The notes below the pieces were generated by a model. It did no database searches, was not told where the DNA came from, and worked only from the letters and a program-made list of their open reading frames with translations. A stretch of 64,000 bases of DNA, taken from NCBI GenBank assembly GCA_965230625.1, contig CBDDLL010000002.1, forward strand, positions 1,054,001 through 1,118,000, written 5' to 3'. This stretch comes from Saccharicrinis sp965230625. GTDB lineage: Bacteria > Bacteroidota > Bacteroidia > Bacteroidales > Marinilabiliaceae. The position numbers and the translations under genes were made by a program. Below are positions 36,978 to 45,967 of the stretch, in pieces. Within the stretch, counting starts at the first letter, position 1. Every line of letters starts with the position of its first letter.

Positions 36978-38012
36978 ATGAAAAATAATTGTACCATTTA
37001 TATTGATCCAAGCATAAAGGTTTTATATGCTTCGTACTACATACAAGGCTTATATGATTATTACGGCAAAAAAAATATTGTCTTTTCCAGCCAACCATTT
37101 AAAAAGCTAAAAAAACGCCGTGATCCTGAATTGTACGATCATTTTATGGCCTATATTGTTAATGAAAACGAAACCCTAACTAAGCTCATAATTGATTATT
37201 GGGATAAAACTATAATTGATGAAAATGCTTATAATTGGTGCGATTATTACGCAAAAATAAATGTATGCAAAGAAGTAAGAACTGAAAAACAAAAACTTAT
37301 TCCAATCCCTCCAGGTTTTGGAATTAAGGTGTGGAATAAAACAGAAACATTGTACCATTGCATTATAAATTTTATTAAATGCAAAAGGGATCCTCACATA
37401 AATTTTAAACAACACTATAAAGATTACAAGAATCAACTAAAAAGGCCTGAAATTAGAGCTTTTGAAAAAAAATCTTATAAATCTACTTATACCGATTCAA
37501 CGTTTTATGTTTTTATGCTCGATAATTATATAAATCATAAGAATAAAAATAATGACTTAAATGCTATTAGGAACCAATTTATTCAATCTTGCAAACAATT
37601 AAATATTGATTTTAATGGCGGAATGATACAGTTTGATAGATATGCAGAATACAATACTAATGAAATTCATGGTATTGATACAAATACTTATATAGAAAAT
37701 TTACACCGTTCAAAACTTGCCTTTAACGCTCCTTCAATTCACTATAGCCATGGTTGGAAACTTGCGGAATATATTGCTATGGGAAAGCCTATTATATCAA
37801 CTAAACTGCCTAATTATTTCCCTAGGTACAATTTTGAAGCATTTCCGTTTCATACTGTTATTCATAACTCTAATTTAAAATCTGACATTGAGATGCTTGT
37901 AGAAGATCCTGATTACAGAGACGATTTAAGTAAAAGAGCAAAAGAATATTATGCGAAGTATGCCAGTCCTATAAGAGTTATAGAAACAATTACATTAAAT
38001 ATTAAGGGATAA
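36978..38012 (+). CDS. GT-B type glycosyltransferase
   Basis: 344 residues from ATG 36978; the longer frame would need a TTG start at 36942. The C-terminal third carries the nucleotide-sugar site of group-1-like transferases: HGWKLAEYIAMGKPIISTK, with a Glu before AMGKPII. It ends with a helix (DDLSKRAKEYYAKY) as in other GT-B enzymes. The N-terminal part is poorly conserved, Lys/Tyr/Asn-rich, without a signal peptide. It is a stand-alone gene, so donor and acceptor are unknown; a single-step cell-surface glycan or protein glycosylation role is possible. Its stop lies 2 bases from the convergent PorE-like gene. Confidence 0.75.
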   Translation: MKNNCTIYIDPSIKVLYASYYIQGLYDYYGKKNIVFSSQPFKKLKKRRDPELYDHFMAYIVNENETLTKLIIDYWDKTIIDENAYNWCDYYAKINVCKEVRTEKQKLIPIPPGFGIKVWNKTETLYHCIINFIKCKRDPHINFKQHYKDYKNQLKRPEIRAFEKKSYKSTYTDSTFYVFMLDNYINHKNKNNDLNAIRNQFIQSCKQLNIDFNGGMIQFDRYAEYNTNEIHGIDTNTYIENLHRSKLAFNAPSIHYSHGWKLAEYIAMGKPIISTKLPNYFPRYNFEAFPFHTVIHNSNLKSDIEMLVEDPDYRDDLSKRAKEYYAKYASPIRVIETITLNIKG

Positions 38013-38014
38013 AC

Positions 38015-39592
38015 TTAATCCAAGGAAATTTCGTCTTCTTCAACTTTTATAGTTGGTTTAACCATTACAACATCAAAATTATAGTCTTTGTCATCCATTT
38101 CTCCAGCTGTTGAAAATTTCACTTTTTGATTTAAGTAACCTTTTGCTGCTACCAAAAACACATAATCCGTATCAGGCTTCAACTTAACCTTAAAAGTACC
38201 GTCCGAAGGTGTATTTATTTTCATAGTTGTTCCATCACTTCCTATTAACCTCAAATAAGCGCCTTCAACAATTTCATTATTCTTGTTTTTAATGGATCCA
38301 TTTAAAGTAAAATGCAATTTTGGCAAAACGAAACTATATAGATTATCAATACCTTTTGAGCTTCCTCTTGATGTTGTAAAAATACCTTCTTCCTCTTTTC
38401 CCTTAAAAACTATACCAAAATCGTCTGAGTTACTATTTATAGGAGATCCCATATTACTTACAATCCAACCTTTTTCTTCATCTGGTTCGGCTTTAAAAAT
38501 ATCTTGTCCTCCAAAACCAATATGCGTATCGGAACTAAAATATAATATCCCATTTTGTCTCATGTATGGAAACATCTCATCTCCCTTGGTATTTATAGCG
38601 ACCCCAAGATTAATTGGTTCTCCCCATCCATTTTTACCTTTTAGTGTTTTCCATATATCCTTACCTCCCAAACCTCCTTCTCTATCGCTTACAAAATAAA
38701 GTTCATTTCCATCAGGACTAATTGCAGGGTGCGCAATCACAATACTTGAACTATCAGTACCAATTGTTATAGTTTGAGGCTCCTCCCATCGACCTCCTTT
38801 ACGCGAACATAAAACAATTTCGGTACCCATAGCTTCTTCGTTATTAAATCTGCACCGAGTAAAGTAAAGTGATTTTCCATCTGAACCAATATTAGGTGCT
38901 CCATCATCAAATGCAGGATTATTAATAGGTTCTTCAAATGCCTCTGGATCTGTCCACTCCCCCTTACTATCTATCTTAGAATAATATAAAGCTGATGAAC
39001 CTTGACCTGTTACTCTATTTTTCCTTCTTTGTTTTGCTTCTGTCCGCATTGAGGAAAATATCACATAATCAAATGATTTGCCAGCATAAGCAGGTGAATA
39101 GTCACTAAACTTACTATTTAAACGCTTAATTTTTGCTACCTCGTACCTATTATCCTTTGGTTCCTTTTTCATTTTCATACAGGATGCAAGTCCTTTTTGG
39201 GCTCTTGTATCTGCAGGTACCTTTTCCAAATAAGCTTCATATTCTGGTATAGCCTTATCTAATTTTCCAGCTTTTCTATAGCATTCTGCCATGTAAAGTT
39301 GAGCTTCTCTAACAGGATAATTATATCTTACTGCCTTAGAATAAGACGATGCAGCTTTGGTTGGTTTATTAGTAATGCGGTAACATTCTCCCATAAAGTA
39401 AGAATACTCCCCTTTATTGTATTTGTTTTTTTCCCTAGAATATGCTCTTTTGTATAATTCAGCTGATTTGGCATATTCTCCAATTTCAAATGCCTTTTTT
39501 GCTTGCGATATTCTTTTACCTCCAGAACAACCTATAATTATAATTGATAAAAATATTTCAACTAACCATATGTATAATATGCCTCTTCTCAT
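38015..39592 (-). CDS. PorE-like TPR/PD40 lipoprotein without OmpA domain
   Basis: 525 residues. A lipoprotein signal (IIIIGCSGG, Cys about 22) is followed by TPR-like repeats (about 30-145: AFEIGEYAKSAELYKRAY, AECYRKAGKLDKAIPEYEAYL). WD40-like PD40 beta-propeller blades follow (about 170-420; SPAYAGKSFDYVIFSS, AISPDGNELYFVSDREGG, YFSSDTHIGFGG), then a carboxypeptidase-regulatory-like domain (about 430-505). PorE of the T9SS has the same order plus a C-terminal OmpA peptidoglycan-binding domain; this protein stops before it, at VEEDEISLD. It is therefore PorE-like but unlikely to be the core PorE. It may be an outer-membrane scaffold lipoprotein. Confidence 0.82.
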   Translation of the reverse strand: MRRGILYIWLVEIFLSIIIIGCSGGKRISQAKKAFEIGEYAKSAELYKRAYSREKNKYNKGEYSYFMGECYRITNKPTKAASSYSKAVRYNYPVREAQLYMAECYRKAGKLDKAIPEYEAYLEKVPADTRAQKGLASCMKMKKEPKDNRYEVAKIKRLNSKFSDYSPAYAGKSFDYVIFSSMRTEAKQRRKNRVTGQGSSALYYSKIDSKGEWTDPEAFEEPINNPAFDDGAPNIGSDGKSLYFTRCRFNNEEAMGTEIVLCSRKGGRWEEPQTITIGTDSSSIVIAHPAISPDGNELYFVSDREGGLGGKDIWKTLKGKNGWGEPINLGVAINTKGDEMFPYMRQNGILYFSSDTHIGFGGQDIFKAEPDEEKGWIVSNMGSPINSNSDDFGIVFKGKEEEGIFTTSRGSSKGIDNLYSFVLPKLHFTLNGSIKNKNNEIVEGAYLRLIGSDGTTMKINTPSDGTFKVKLKPDTDYVFLVAAKGYLNQKVKFSTAGEMDDKDYNFDVVMVKPTIKVEEDEISLD

Positions 39593-39760
39593 GCTATTTT
39601 TTAATATAAGCTGTAAAAATAGTTTAAAATAGTTTGCTTTAAAAACGCTAATACAAAGTGTTTATTATTAAATACCATTAAAACATGCATAAATAGCAAT
39701 TATTATTCAAACATTTCTTATTAATGAAGGTGACGTTGTTAACTGACAAGTAAAAATTAT

Positions 39761-41902
39761 TTAATCAGGAATCAATAACAACTTTTGAACTCGAATATTC
39801 TTTGATAATGGAAGAACTTCTATTATTTCATCATCAAATTTTAAATTCATTGCATTCCCTAACTCGTTCAATACCGAATTAATTCTTAACGCACTAAGTA
39901 TTGGATTATGAGTTTGTAATTTATGAGTATATGAGGAATAGTGTTTTCTTAATTGCAACGATAATGCGGATAACCTTGTATTTCCTGCATCAGTATATCC
40001 TTGAATTTCCACTTTTAAAGTATCTCCTTCATCAATAACCATAATATCTGCTCTTCGTGATTTCTTAAACTGCTCTAAATCTTTCTTTTTTAAATAATTT
40101 AATTTATCCTTACTTATAGAGCTATGGTTTAATGTGTCAATACCAATTGCAACTAGCTTAATTTGTAATTGCTTACTACCTGATTTTATATCTCTTGATA
40201 TCTTATACAGTTTATCTTGTTCATTCCTTGAAAAAACAGAGTTAACATTAAATTCATTAGGGTCAAAAAAACAACTCTTTTTTATCAATGTATCTGATAA
40301 TACCAGATAGGTTGCAGGTGCAGTACTCTTTAAATTATTTTCTACCCCACCAGTTGTATTCACATAAAGTTGTACTTCATCTTTCCTTTTACTATTCAAG
40401 GAGAAGGAAGCTGCTAATAAATCCACCTTAATTCTTTCATTCTTATCTGAATCTGGAAAAAAGATTAAATCTTGAGTATAATAATTAAAAATGGTTCCAT
40501 CACTAAAAGTATAAATAGAGTCATTTACAGACCAGGCTTGTACATTGTCCCCAAGTAAAGCGTTCATTTTCTTTAGTTTATTCTTTGATTGGTCTATTTT
40601 TCGATATTCTGCAGATATTTTACTTTGAACATCAGCTAAACGCCTTTCTTTATCTGTAAGATTACTTAAGCAAACATCTATCCTACTTTTTCTTGTATTT
40701 TTAGCTACTACACTAGCGTCAGGTATTTTATTTAAAGAATCCAATTCTAACTCTAGAGTCCTAATTTGATCTTGAATAACTTCTTTTTTCCTAACTTCCT
40801 TATCATAAATACTCAATAATCCACCTTCTTTCTTAAGCTCCTTCAATTTTTTATTGATTTTCTCTTCTTCAAACTCGCTAAGTCTATCCAAATAAGTTAC
40901 TCCTGGACACATTTCCGAATCAGGAGTTATATGTCCACATCCTGCAAACATTATATAGCTTTTATTTCCTTTGGATAAAAGTATTAGAGGTTTTTTATTA
41001 CTATCCATACCCCAGAGGGTTAAATGAAACAATGTAGGTTCGTCTTTTAATGTTTTTGCCTTTACATTTCCTTCAATATTGGGAACTATTTTATCTTTTT
41101 TTACATCAACCGTGTAAGTAAATAACCCAATACCTTTACCCGTACCAGTTTGTACTTCTCCTTCTCCTCCTTTTTCATACTCTCTAAGCAAGCCTGATGA
41201 ACCACTCCCCTCACCTGCAGCTAACAAATAACCTCTAAAAAATATCTCCTTACCGCTAAGTATTTTAAAATAGGCTTCAGAATTTTCTTCTACATACTTT
41301 TTAACTAAAGAGTGCCATTTATCCAATAGTCTTTTCTGATTTTGCACCGAAATGTTTTTTATTTGCGAAAGTGACTCTGATTTACTAAAAAATGGATAAC
41401 TAGGATTGAGTAAATTGTAAAATAAAGGTAAGTACTTTTTGCGAACCTCTCCACTTTTTCTATAATCCGCAGGAAGAACTTTAAACATCTCTTTAAAAAA
41501 GTAATTTGCTGTCGGATTAATTGTAAATGGTTCTGCTTCTTCAAATCCCGATTTTAAAGATTCATATAATTCCCATAATGCCAATTTAACAGCAGCATCT
41601 GCCATTAAACCTGGTGATGTTTTACTTATAGATTCAAAATCAATTGTTAATAAACTAGGATTATTTATTATACTATCTTCAATGATTTCTAAAACAATCT
41701 GCTTTCTAACAGACTCAAACTTTTCGTTTACTTGAGGAATAGGTCCTTTGTAATTGAAAAAATCTTTCCAATTACGATGTAAAGTAGGAGTTTTTGTTAC
41801 TATTTTGTAAAGCCAAGCTTTCTGCTGAGAAGTAAACTCCTGACTATACGATTGTTGAAGAATTAAAAAGAAACATGCTAACAGTAGCAACTTTTTAAAC
41901 AT
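39761..41902 (-). CDS. Secreted protein of unknown function, coiled coil
   Basis: 713 residues. A signal peptide (about 1-20, ending QSYSQ) is followed by a helical N-terminal region (about 25-215), a short segment with GSGSSGLLREYEKGGEGE and HLTLWGMDS (about 230-310), and GCGHITPDSEMCPG (two Cys, possibly a disulfide). A long coiled coil (about 345-460) leads into a C-terminal domain (about 560-713) with IEVQGYTDAG-like text (actual IQGYTDAGNTRLSALSLQLR), faintly recalling an OmpA-type periplasmic domain but too diverged to assign. I do not recognise the family. A hairpin separates it from the glucosaminidase gene upstream. Confidence 0.7.
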   Translation of the reverse strand: MFKKLLLLACFFLILQQSYSQEFTSQQKAWLYKIVTKTPTLHRNWKDFFNYKGPIPQVNEKFESVRKQIVLEIIEDSIINNPSLLTIDFESISKTSPGLMADAAVKLALWELYESLKSGFEEAEPFTINPTANYFFKEMFKVLPADYRKSGEVRKKYLPLFYNLLNPSYPFFSKSESLSQIKNISVQNQKRLLDKWHSLVKKYVEENSEAYFKILSGKEIFFRGYLLAAGEGSGSSGLLREYEKGGEGEVQTGTGKGIGLFTYTVDVKKDKIVPNIEGNVKAKTLKDEPTLFHLTLWGMDSNKKPLILLSKGNKSYIMFAGCGHITPDSEMCPGVTYLDRLSEFEEEKINKKLKELKKEGGLLSIYDKEVRKKEVIQDQIRTLELELDSLNKIPDASVVAKNTRKSRIDVCLSNLTDKERRLADVQSKISAEYRKIDQSKNKLKKMNALLGDNVQAWSVNDSIYTFSDGTIFNYYTQDLIFFPDSDKNERIKVDLLAASFSLNSKRKDEVQLYVNTTGGVENNLKSTAPATYLVLSDTLIKKSCFFDPNEFNVNSVFSRNEQDKLYKISRDIKSGSKQLQIKLVAIGIDTLNHSSISKDKLNYLKKKDLEQFKKSRRADIMVIDEGDTLKVEIQGYTDAGNTRLSALSLQLRKHYSSYTHKLQTHNPILSALRINSVLNELGNAMNLKFDDEIIEVLPLSKNIRVQKLLLIPD

Positions 41903-41930
41903 ATTGATTTGAGAGAATAGGTTACTTATA

Positions 41931-41968
41931 CAAAAGATATTTGACTAAAAATAATCAAATATCTTTTG
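41931..41968. terminator. Long perfect hairpin after the glucosaminidase gene
   Basis: A 14-bp perfect stem, CAAAAGATATTTGA / TCAAATATCTTTTG, with a 10-base loop, 22 bases after the stop of the minus-strand glucosaminidase gene. No T tract on the minus strand. Probably a transcription terminator or mRNA 3' stabiliser. Confidence 0.65.
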
Positions 41969-41989
41969 TAATTGGTTAAAATAGAGATA

Positions 41990-42940
41990 TTATTTTTTTC
42001 TTCTTCGTAACTGTATCACTTGTCCGTCTTTAATTTTATCACCCTTAGTCATATTATTATACTTATAAAGTCTATTTAACTTTACACCATATTTTTGCGA
42101 TAGATAATGCAACGTTTCCCCCTTTTTGACTTTATGAACCGAATGTTTACGATGTGCTTTATTGCGTTTTGGTTGAACATATATGTATTTATATTGCTTT
42201 ATTTTAGCGTTAGTTGACAAATCGTTATAACTATATAACTCCCATTCTTTCAACCCAAATTCGGCACTTACTTTATCAAATGAATCATCTTCTTGTACTG
42301 CAATATATTTAACACCATTATTTAGTTTTACCTGGTGAGCTCCAAAAGCATCAATAGTAAAATTATCATTCGCTTCTCCTCTAACAATAGGTTTTGAATC
42401 TTGCGATCGACCTCTAGCATATTTTCGTCCCTTATCAAAGCGCTGTAAATTATTTTCTTCAATAATTCGAATTAACTTATTAGCATATTTAGGATCCGTA
42501 GCATAACCTGCCTTTTTTAATCCTTTAGCCCAACCTTTATAATCTGTTGTTCTCAATTTAAACAAAGACGCATATCGTTGTTTACCAGTTAAAAAGTCAG
42601 AGTGATCTATATATGATTGATATACATTTTTGTATTTTCTAAAACACTCTCCTCTTCGATCATCATCATGATAAACTTTTTTTCCTTTCCAGTCACTATG
42701 GCATTTTATACCAAAATGATTATTCGACTTACGAGCTAATGTTGAATTACCATTACGCGACTCTAACATTCCTTGCGCTAAAGTGATACTTGCTGGAATC
42801 CCCACCCGCTTCATCTCTTTTATTGCTAATTCATGATACTTTTCAATATATTGTTTTCCACTCAAACTACCTTGTGCCGAAAGCTTTAAAACACTAAATA
42901 ACAACACAATAATAAGCGATATGCGAAAAGAATATCTCAT
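41990..42940 (-). CDS. Glucosaminidase with C-terminal LysM
   Basis: 316 residues. A signal peptide (about 1-22, ending KLSAQ) is followed by a FlgJ/mannosyl-glycoprotein endo-beta-N-acetylglucosaminidase-type domain (about 28-165). It has AGITLAQGMLESRNG-like catalytic text (actual ASITLAQGMLESRNGNS, with the catalytic Glu), NHFGIKCHSDWKGK, and YASLFKLRTTDYKGWAKGLK. The C-terminal LysM domain (about 270-312: HKVKKGETLHYLSQKYGV) binds peptidoglycan. It cleaves the glycan strand of the cell wall, probably for growth or separation. The whole protein is very basic. A weaker LysM-like segment at about 205-255 may be a second copy. Confidence 0.92.
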   Translation of the reverse strand: MRYSFRISLIIVLLFSVLKLSAQGSLSGKQYIEKYHELAIKEMKRVGIPASITLAQGMLESRNGNSTLARKSNNHFGIKCHSDWKGKKVYHDDDRRGECFRKYKNVYQSYIDHSDFLTGKQRYASLFKLRTTDYKGWAKGLKKAGYATDPKYANKLIRIIEENNLQRFDKGRKYARGRSQDSKPIVRGEANDNFTIDAFGAHQVKLNNGVKYIAVQEDDSFDKVSAEFGLKEWELYSYNDLSTNAKIKQYKYIYVQPKRNKAHRKHSVHKVKKGETLHYLSQKYGVKLNRLYKYNNMTKGDKIKDGQVIQLRRRKK

Positions 42941-43023
42941 TTTAAATCTTCTTTTTTGTTAATTGCGAACAAATATAATCAATTCCTATACCAATTTGCG
43001 GAATTAAAATTAAGGTATGTCAA

Positions 43024-43053
43024 TTGTATAATATTGAACAAGCATTATATTTG
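43024..43053 (+). promoter_or_regulatory. Promoter of the cytidine deaminase gene
   Basis: TTG (43024-43026), 19 bases, TATATTTG (43046-43053): an exact match to TTG-N19-TAnnTTTG. The ATG at 43070 follows about 10 bases after the expected start point. Confidence 0.8.
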
Positions 43054-43069
43054 ATATAAAATAAAATTG

Positions 43070-43552
43070 ATGAAAGTTATAAAGGTAACTACAGAAATAA
43101 AACAGTATAATAATTTAGAAGAATTACCTCAAGACGAAGTTCAGCTAATAAAAAAAGCTAGAGAAGCTGCCCACAAATCATATTCACCCTATTCTGAATT
43201 TAAAGTTGGAGCAGCAATTTTACTTGAAAATGGAGAGATTATTACAGGAAACAATCAGGAAAATGCAGCATATCCATCCGGATTATGTGCCGAACGTACT
43301 GCGATTTTTTGGGCTAACTCCAATTACCCAGATATTGCTATCAAAAAATTGGCTATTTCCGCAATTAAAGATGAACAGCTGGTATCCAAACCTATATCTC
43401 CGTGTGGTTCTTGCAGGCAAGTAATGATTGAAACAGAAACCCGCTTTAACACAAAAATTAAAACCTTATTGGATAGTAGTTCTGAAATTTGGGCTATAGA
43501 TAGTTCTAAAGACCTATTGCCTTTATTTTTTTACAGGGAGAATCTTGAATAA
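43070..43552 (+). CDS. cdd: Cytidine deaminase
   Basis: 160 residues from ATG 43070 (a TTG three bases upstream is disfavoured). It deaminates cytidine and deoxycytidine to uridine and deoxyuridine for pyrimidine salvage. Signature residues are SYSPYSEFKVGAA, then CAERTAIFWA (zinc Cys and catalytic Glu of the [C/H]AE motif) and SPCGSCRQVM (PCxxC zinc pair). Length fits the bacterial homotetrameric or dimeric enzyme. It has a clean own promoter and ends at a large hairpin shared with the convergent rluA-type gene. Confidence 0.95.
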   Translation: MKVIKVTTEIKQYNNLEELPQDEVQLIKKAREAAHKSYSPYSEFKVGAAILLENGEIITGNNQENAAYPSGLCAERTAIFWANSNYPDIAIKKLAISAIKDEQLVSKPISPCGSCRQVMIETETRFNTKIKTLLDSSSEIWAIDSSKDLLPLFFYRENLE

Positions 43553-43561
43553 GATGTTTGT

Positions 43562-43618
43562 GTAATCGGTGATCAGTATTCTGTGTGCTTTGATCACCGA
43601 ATACTGAATACCGATTAC
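43562..43618. terminator. Complex palindrome between cdd and rluA-type gene
   Basis: GTAATCGGT-N3-CAGTATTC (43562-43581) pairs with GAATACTG-N3-ACCGATTAC (43599-43618). An alternative perfect stem GGTGATCA (43568-43575) / TGATCACC (43591-43598) excludes the first. It lies between convergent genes and is a likely bidirectional terminator. Confidence 0.75.
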
Positions 43619-43621
43619 CTC

Positions 43622-44302
43622 TCACCCTACAATATTCTCAAATTCTAACCATAAGTTATCTCCCTTAGGTACAGGCGCCTCAACAACAATAGGTTCTTTT
43701 TTAACCGGATGTATAAATTCAACTTTACGAGCATGTAGGTTTATTCCACCTCCTTTGTTCGACCTTTGTGCACCATACTTTAAATCGCCCTTTATAGGAC
43801 AACCAATTTTCGCTAATTGACAACGAATTTGATGATGTCTTCCAGTTTCTAAATCAATTTGTAACAAATGGTAATTTGCCGAACTAGATACTAACTGATA
43901 ATTCAATATTGCTTCCTTCGAATTCTTACGAGGAGTATCATAAGCACTAGATCTGTTTTTTTCCTGGTTCTTAATCATATAATGTACTAACCTACCAGAA
44001 TCATGCTCAGGAAGGTTCTTAACCACAGCCCAATATGTCTTTTTAATTTCTTTATCTAGAAACATCTTACTTAAACGAGTAGCTGCTTTACTTGTTCTGG
44101 CAAACAATACTACTCCACTTACCGGACGATCAATTCTATGTACAACACCTAAATATACATCTCCAGGTTTATTATATTTTTCCTTAATATAAGCCTTAAC
44201 CTTATCGCACAAGGCTTCATCTCCTGTTTTATCTCCCTGAACAATTTCAGCATTAGATTTATTAACAGCTATAATATGATTGTCTTCGTATAGTATTTCC
44301 AT
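43622..44302 (-). CDS. RluA-family pseudouridine synthase
   Basis: 226 residues. It isomerises uridine to pseudouridine in rRNA or tRNA. The catalytic Asp is in GVVHRIDRPVSGVVLFA (HRID motif); also ETGRHHQIRCQLA and LHARKVEF, typical of RluA. No N-terminal S4 domain, so it belongs to the short RluA/RluC-like group of Bacteroidota. The target base cannot be assigned. Starts at 44302; the upstream spacer before panB is repeat-rich. Confidence 0.95.
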   Translation of the reverse strand: MEILYEDNHIIAVNKSNAEIVQGDKTGDEALCDKVKAYIKEKYNKPGDVYLGVVHRIDRPVSGVVLFARTSKAATRLSKMFLDKEIKKTYWAVVKNLPEHDSGRLVHYMIKNQEKNRSSAYDTPRKNSKEAILNYQLVSSSANYHLLQIDLETGRHHQIRCQLAKIGCPIKGDLKYGAQRSNKGGGINLHARKVEFIHPVKKEPIVVEAPVPKGDNLWLEFENIVG

Positions 44303-44313
44303 CGTAATTAGTT

Positions 44314-44383
44314 ATTGGTCATTAGTCATTGGTCATTAGAACATTGGTCATTAGAACATTGCAACCAATGACTAGTGACCAAT
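44314..44383. repeat. Tandem and inverted ATTGGTCATTAG repeats
   Basis: ATTGGTCATTAG occurs at 44314, 44328 and 44343, and a partial copy starts at 44358. The segment ATTGGTCATTAGTCATTGG (44314-44332) is the inverse of CCAATGACTAGTGACCAAT (44365-44383) with one mismatch, so the block can fold into a long hairpin. Such text-like palindromes occur between genes in many Bacteroidota genomes. Confidence 0.8.
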
Positions 44384-44396
44384 CAACTAGCGACAG

Positions 44397-45215
44397 TTAA
44401 TATTGTTCTCTCTCATTAGGAAAGTCTAATGACTTTACATCGTGAATATAATTTCCAACTGCACCACTAATCTCCGCAAATAAATTGTGATACCTACGTA
44501 AAAAACGAGGAGAAAACTCCTGATTAATACCTAACATATCATGCAATACCAATACTTGGCCATCTACACCACTACCTGCACCAATTCCAATAATAGGAAT
44601 TGTTAATTCATCTGCAACTCTTTTTGCTAAGTCGGCTGGTATTTTTTCTAATACAATTCCAAAACAACCAACTTCTTGCAATAGATGTGCATCTTCAATT
44701 AATTTTTTCGCTTCCTCTTCCTTTTTAGCTCTAACTGTGTAAGTTCCAAACTTATGTATAGATTGCGGTGTTAATCCTAAGTGTCCCATTACAGGAATCC
44801 CAGCAGATAAAATTCTGGAAATAGACTCAACTACCTCAGCACCACCCTCAAGTTTAACCGAATCTGCCGCAGTTTCCTTCATAATACGAATTGCAGAAGT
44901 AAGTGCTTCTTTTGAATTACCCTGATAGGTACCAAATGGCATATCAATTACTACTAAAGCTCTTTTTATTGCTCTTACCACAGAAGCTCCATGATATATC
45001 ATTTGATCTAGCGTAATTGGCAATGTGGTATCCCAACCGGCCATAACATTAGAAGCCGAATCACCTACCAAAATAACGTCAACCCCAGCCATATCAACAA
45101 TTTTTGCTAACGAGTAATCATAAGCAGTTAACATGGCTATTTTTTCCTTATTGTGTTTCATCTCACTCAATACATGAGTGGTCACCTTTTTTTGGCGATT
45201 CTTAGCTACAGACAT
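44397..45215 (-). CDS. panB: 3-methyl-2-oxobutanoate hydroxymethyltransferase
   Basis: 272 residues from ATG 45215 (MSVAKNRQKK); a GTG at 45290 would add a leader that overlaps the promoter. First step of pantothenate synthesis: ketopantoate from alpha-ketoisovalerate and methylene-tetrahydrofolate. Motifs are MLTAYDYSLAKI, LVGDSASNVMAG (metal-binding Asp), MPFGTYQG, VKLEGG, GHLGLTPQS, LEKIPADLA (catalytic Glu) and PIIGIGAG. No panC is adjacent. Confidence 0.97.
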   Translation of the reverse strand: MSVAKNRQKKVTTHVLSEMKHNKEKIAMLTAYDYSLAKIVDMAGVDVILVGDSASNVMAGWDTTLPITLDQMIYHGASVVRAIKRALVVIDMPFGTYQGNSKEALTSAIRIMKETAADSVKLEGGAEVVESISRILSAGIPVMGHLGLTPQSIHKFGTYTVRAKKEEEAKKLIEDAHLLQEVGCFGIVLEKIPADLAKRVADELTIPIIGIGAGSGVDGQVLVLHDMLGINQEFSPRFLRRYHNLFAEISGAVGNYIHDVKSLDFPNEREQY

Positions 45216-45242
45216 GTCCTTGTTTTTTATATTTGACGGCGG

Positions 45243-45275
45243 CAAAGTTAATAAATTGTTATGTGCACATGGCAA
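45243..45275 (-). promoter_or_regulatory. Putative panB promoter
   Basis: On the minus strand: TTG (45275-45273), 22 bases, TAACTTTG (45250-45243). The -7 box fits TAnnTTTG and the spacing is slightly long. It would give a leader of about 20 bases before ATG 45215, supporting that start. Confidence 0.55.
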
Positions 45276-45370
45276 TAATTTTAAAAACACTTAATTCTAA
45301 CTGAATAAATTATTTTTTTTAGCGTTTTAAACTAGACAAAAGATAGAAGTATACATTAAGATTAAAGAAT

Positions 45371-45967
45371 ATGAGCAAAAAAGTAAGCAATACATTGAAA
45401 GTTTTAACTATGTTAATCGTTTTATTTTATACAACGATAGAAACATTAGCTCAACCATTACAGTTTGAACAACAGAGCATCGGCATAGGTATAGGTATAC
45501 CCGCAATAAACGATTATAACTATACATCAAGAAATCCTTCAATTACTGCTCATTACGAATATGGTATTAGTGACAAAATAGGAATAGGTTATATTAGTTT
45601 TGGAGGATTAATTTCTTTTGCTGGTGCTGAATATAAGGCCAATATTCAATCCTTCTCTGTTACATATGATTATAATCACACTTTAATAGGTCCAAGAGGA
45701 GTTTATCATTTTGACATGGTGGAATTAACAAACAATAATAACTGGAGCAACATTGATGTATATGGGGGCGCCTTTCTAGGCCTGAAATTTGAAAAGATAA
45801 AGTATGAAAATCCTATCAATGATAGAAGTGAAAAAAACAATAACACAGAGTTGGCTACTGACTTATTTGCCGGAATCAGATATGGATTCACAGATAATAT
45901 TGGAGCGTTTGCAGAATTGGGTTTCGGAGTAAATTACTTTAACATTGGAGTGAGTTGGAGGTTGTAG
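45371..45967 (+). CDS. Outer-membrane beta-barrel protein
   Basis: 198 residues. A signal peptide (about 1-28, ending ETLAQ) is followed by alternating amphipathic strands (IGIGIGIPAI, ITAHYEYGI, IGIGYISFGG, IQSFSVTYDYN, WSNIDVYGGAFLGLKF, LATDLFAGIRYGF, IGAFAELGFGVNYFNIGVSW) and a terminal aromatic-rich strand, the OmpW/porin-family small-barrel pattern with about eight strands. Function unknown; such proteins often act as adhesins or small-molecule pores. Divergent from panB. Confidence 0.82.
   Translation: MSKKVSNTLKVLTMLIVLFYTTIETLAQPLQFEQQSIGIGIGIPAINDYNYTSRNPSITAHYEYGISDKIGIGYISFGGLISFAGAEYKANIQSFSVTYDYNHTLIGPRGVYHFDMVELTNNNNWSNIDVYGGAFLGLKFEKIKYENPINDRSEKNNNTELATDLFAGIRYGFTDNIGAFAELGFGVNYFNIGVSWRL

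Noticed and set aside
44314..44383. Short CRISPR-like array
   Set aside because: Units are only 12 bases with 2-3 base spacers and partly inverted; no cas genes are near.
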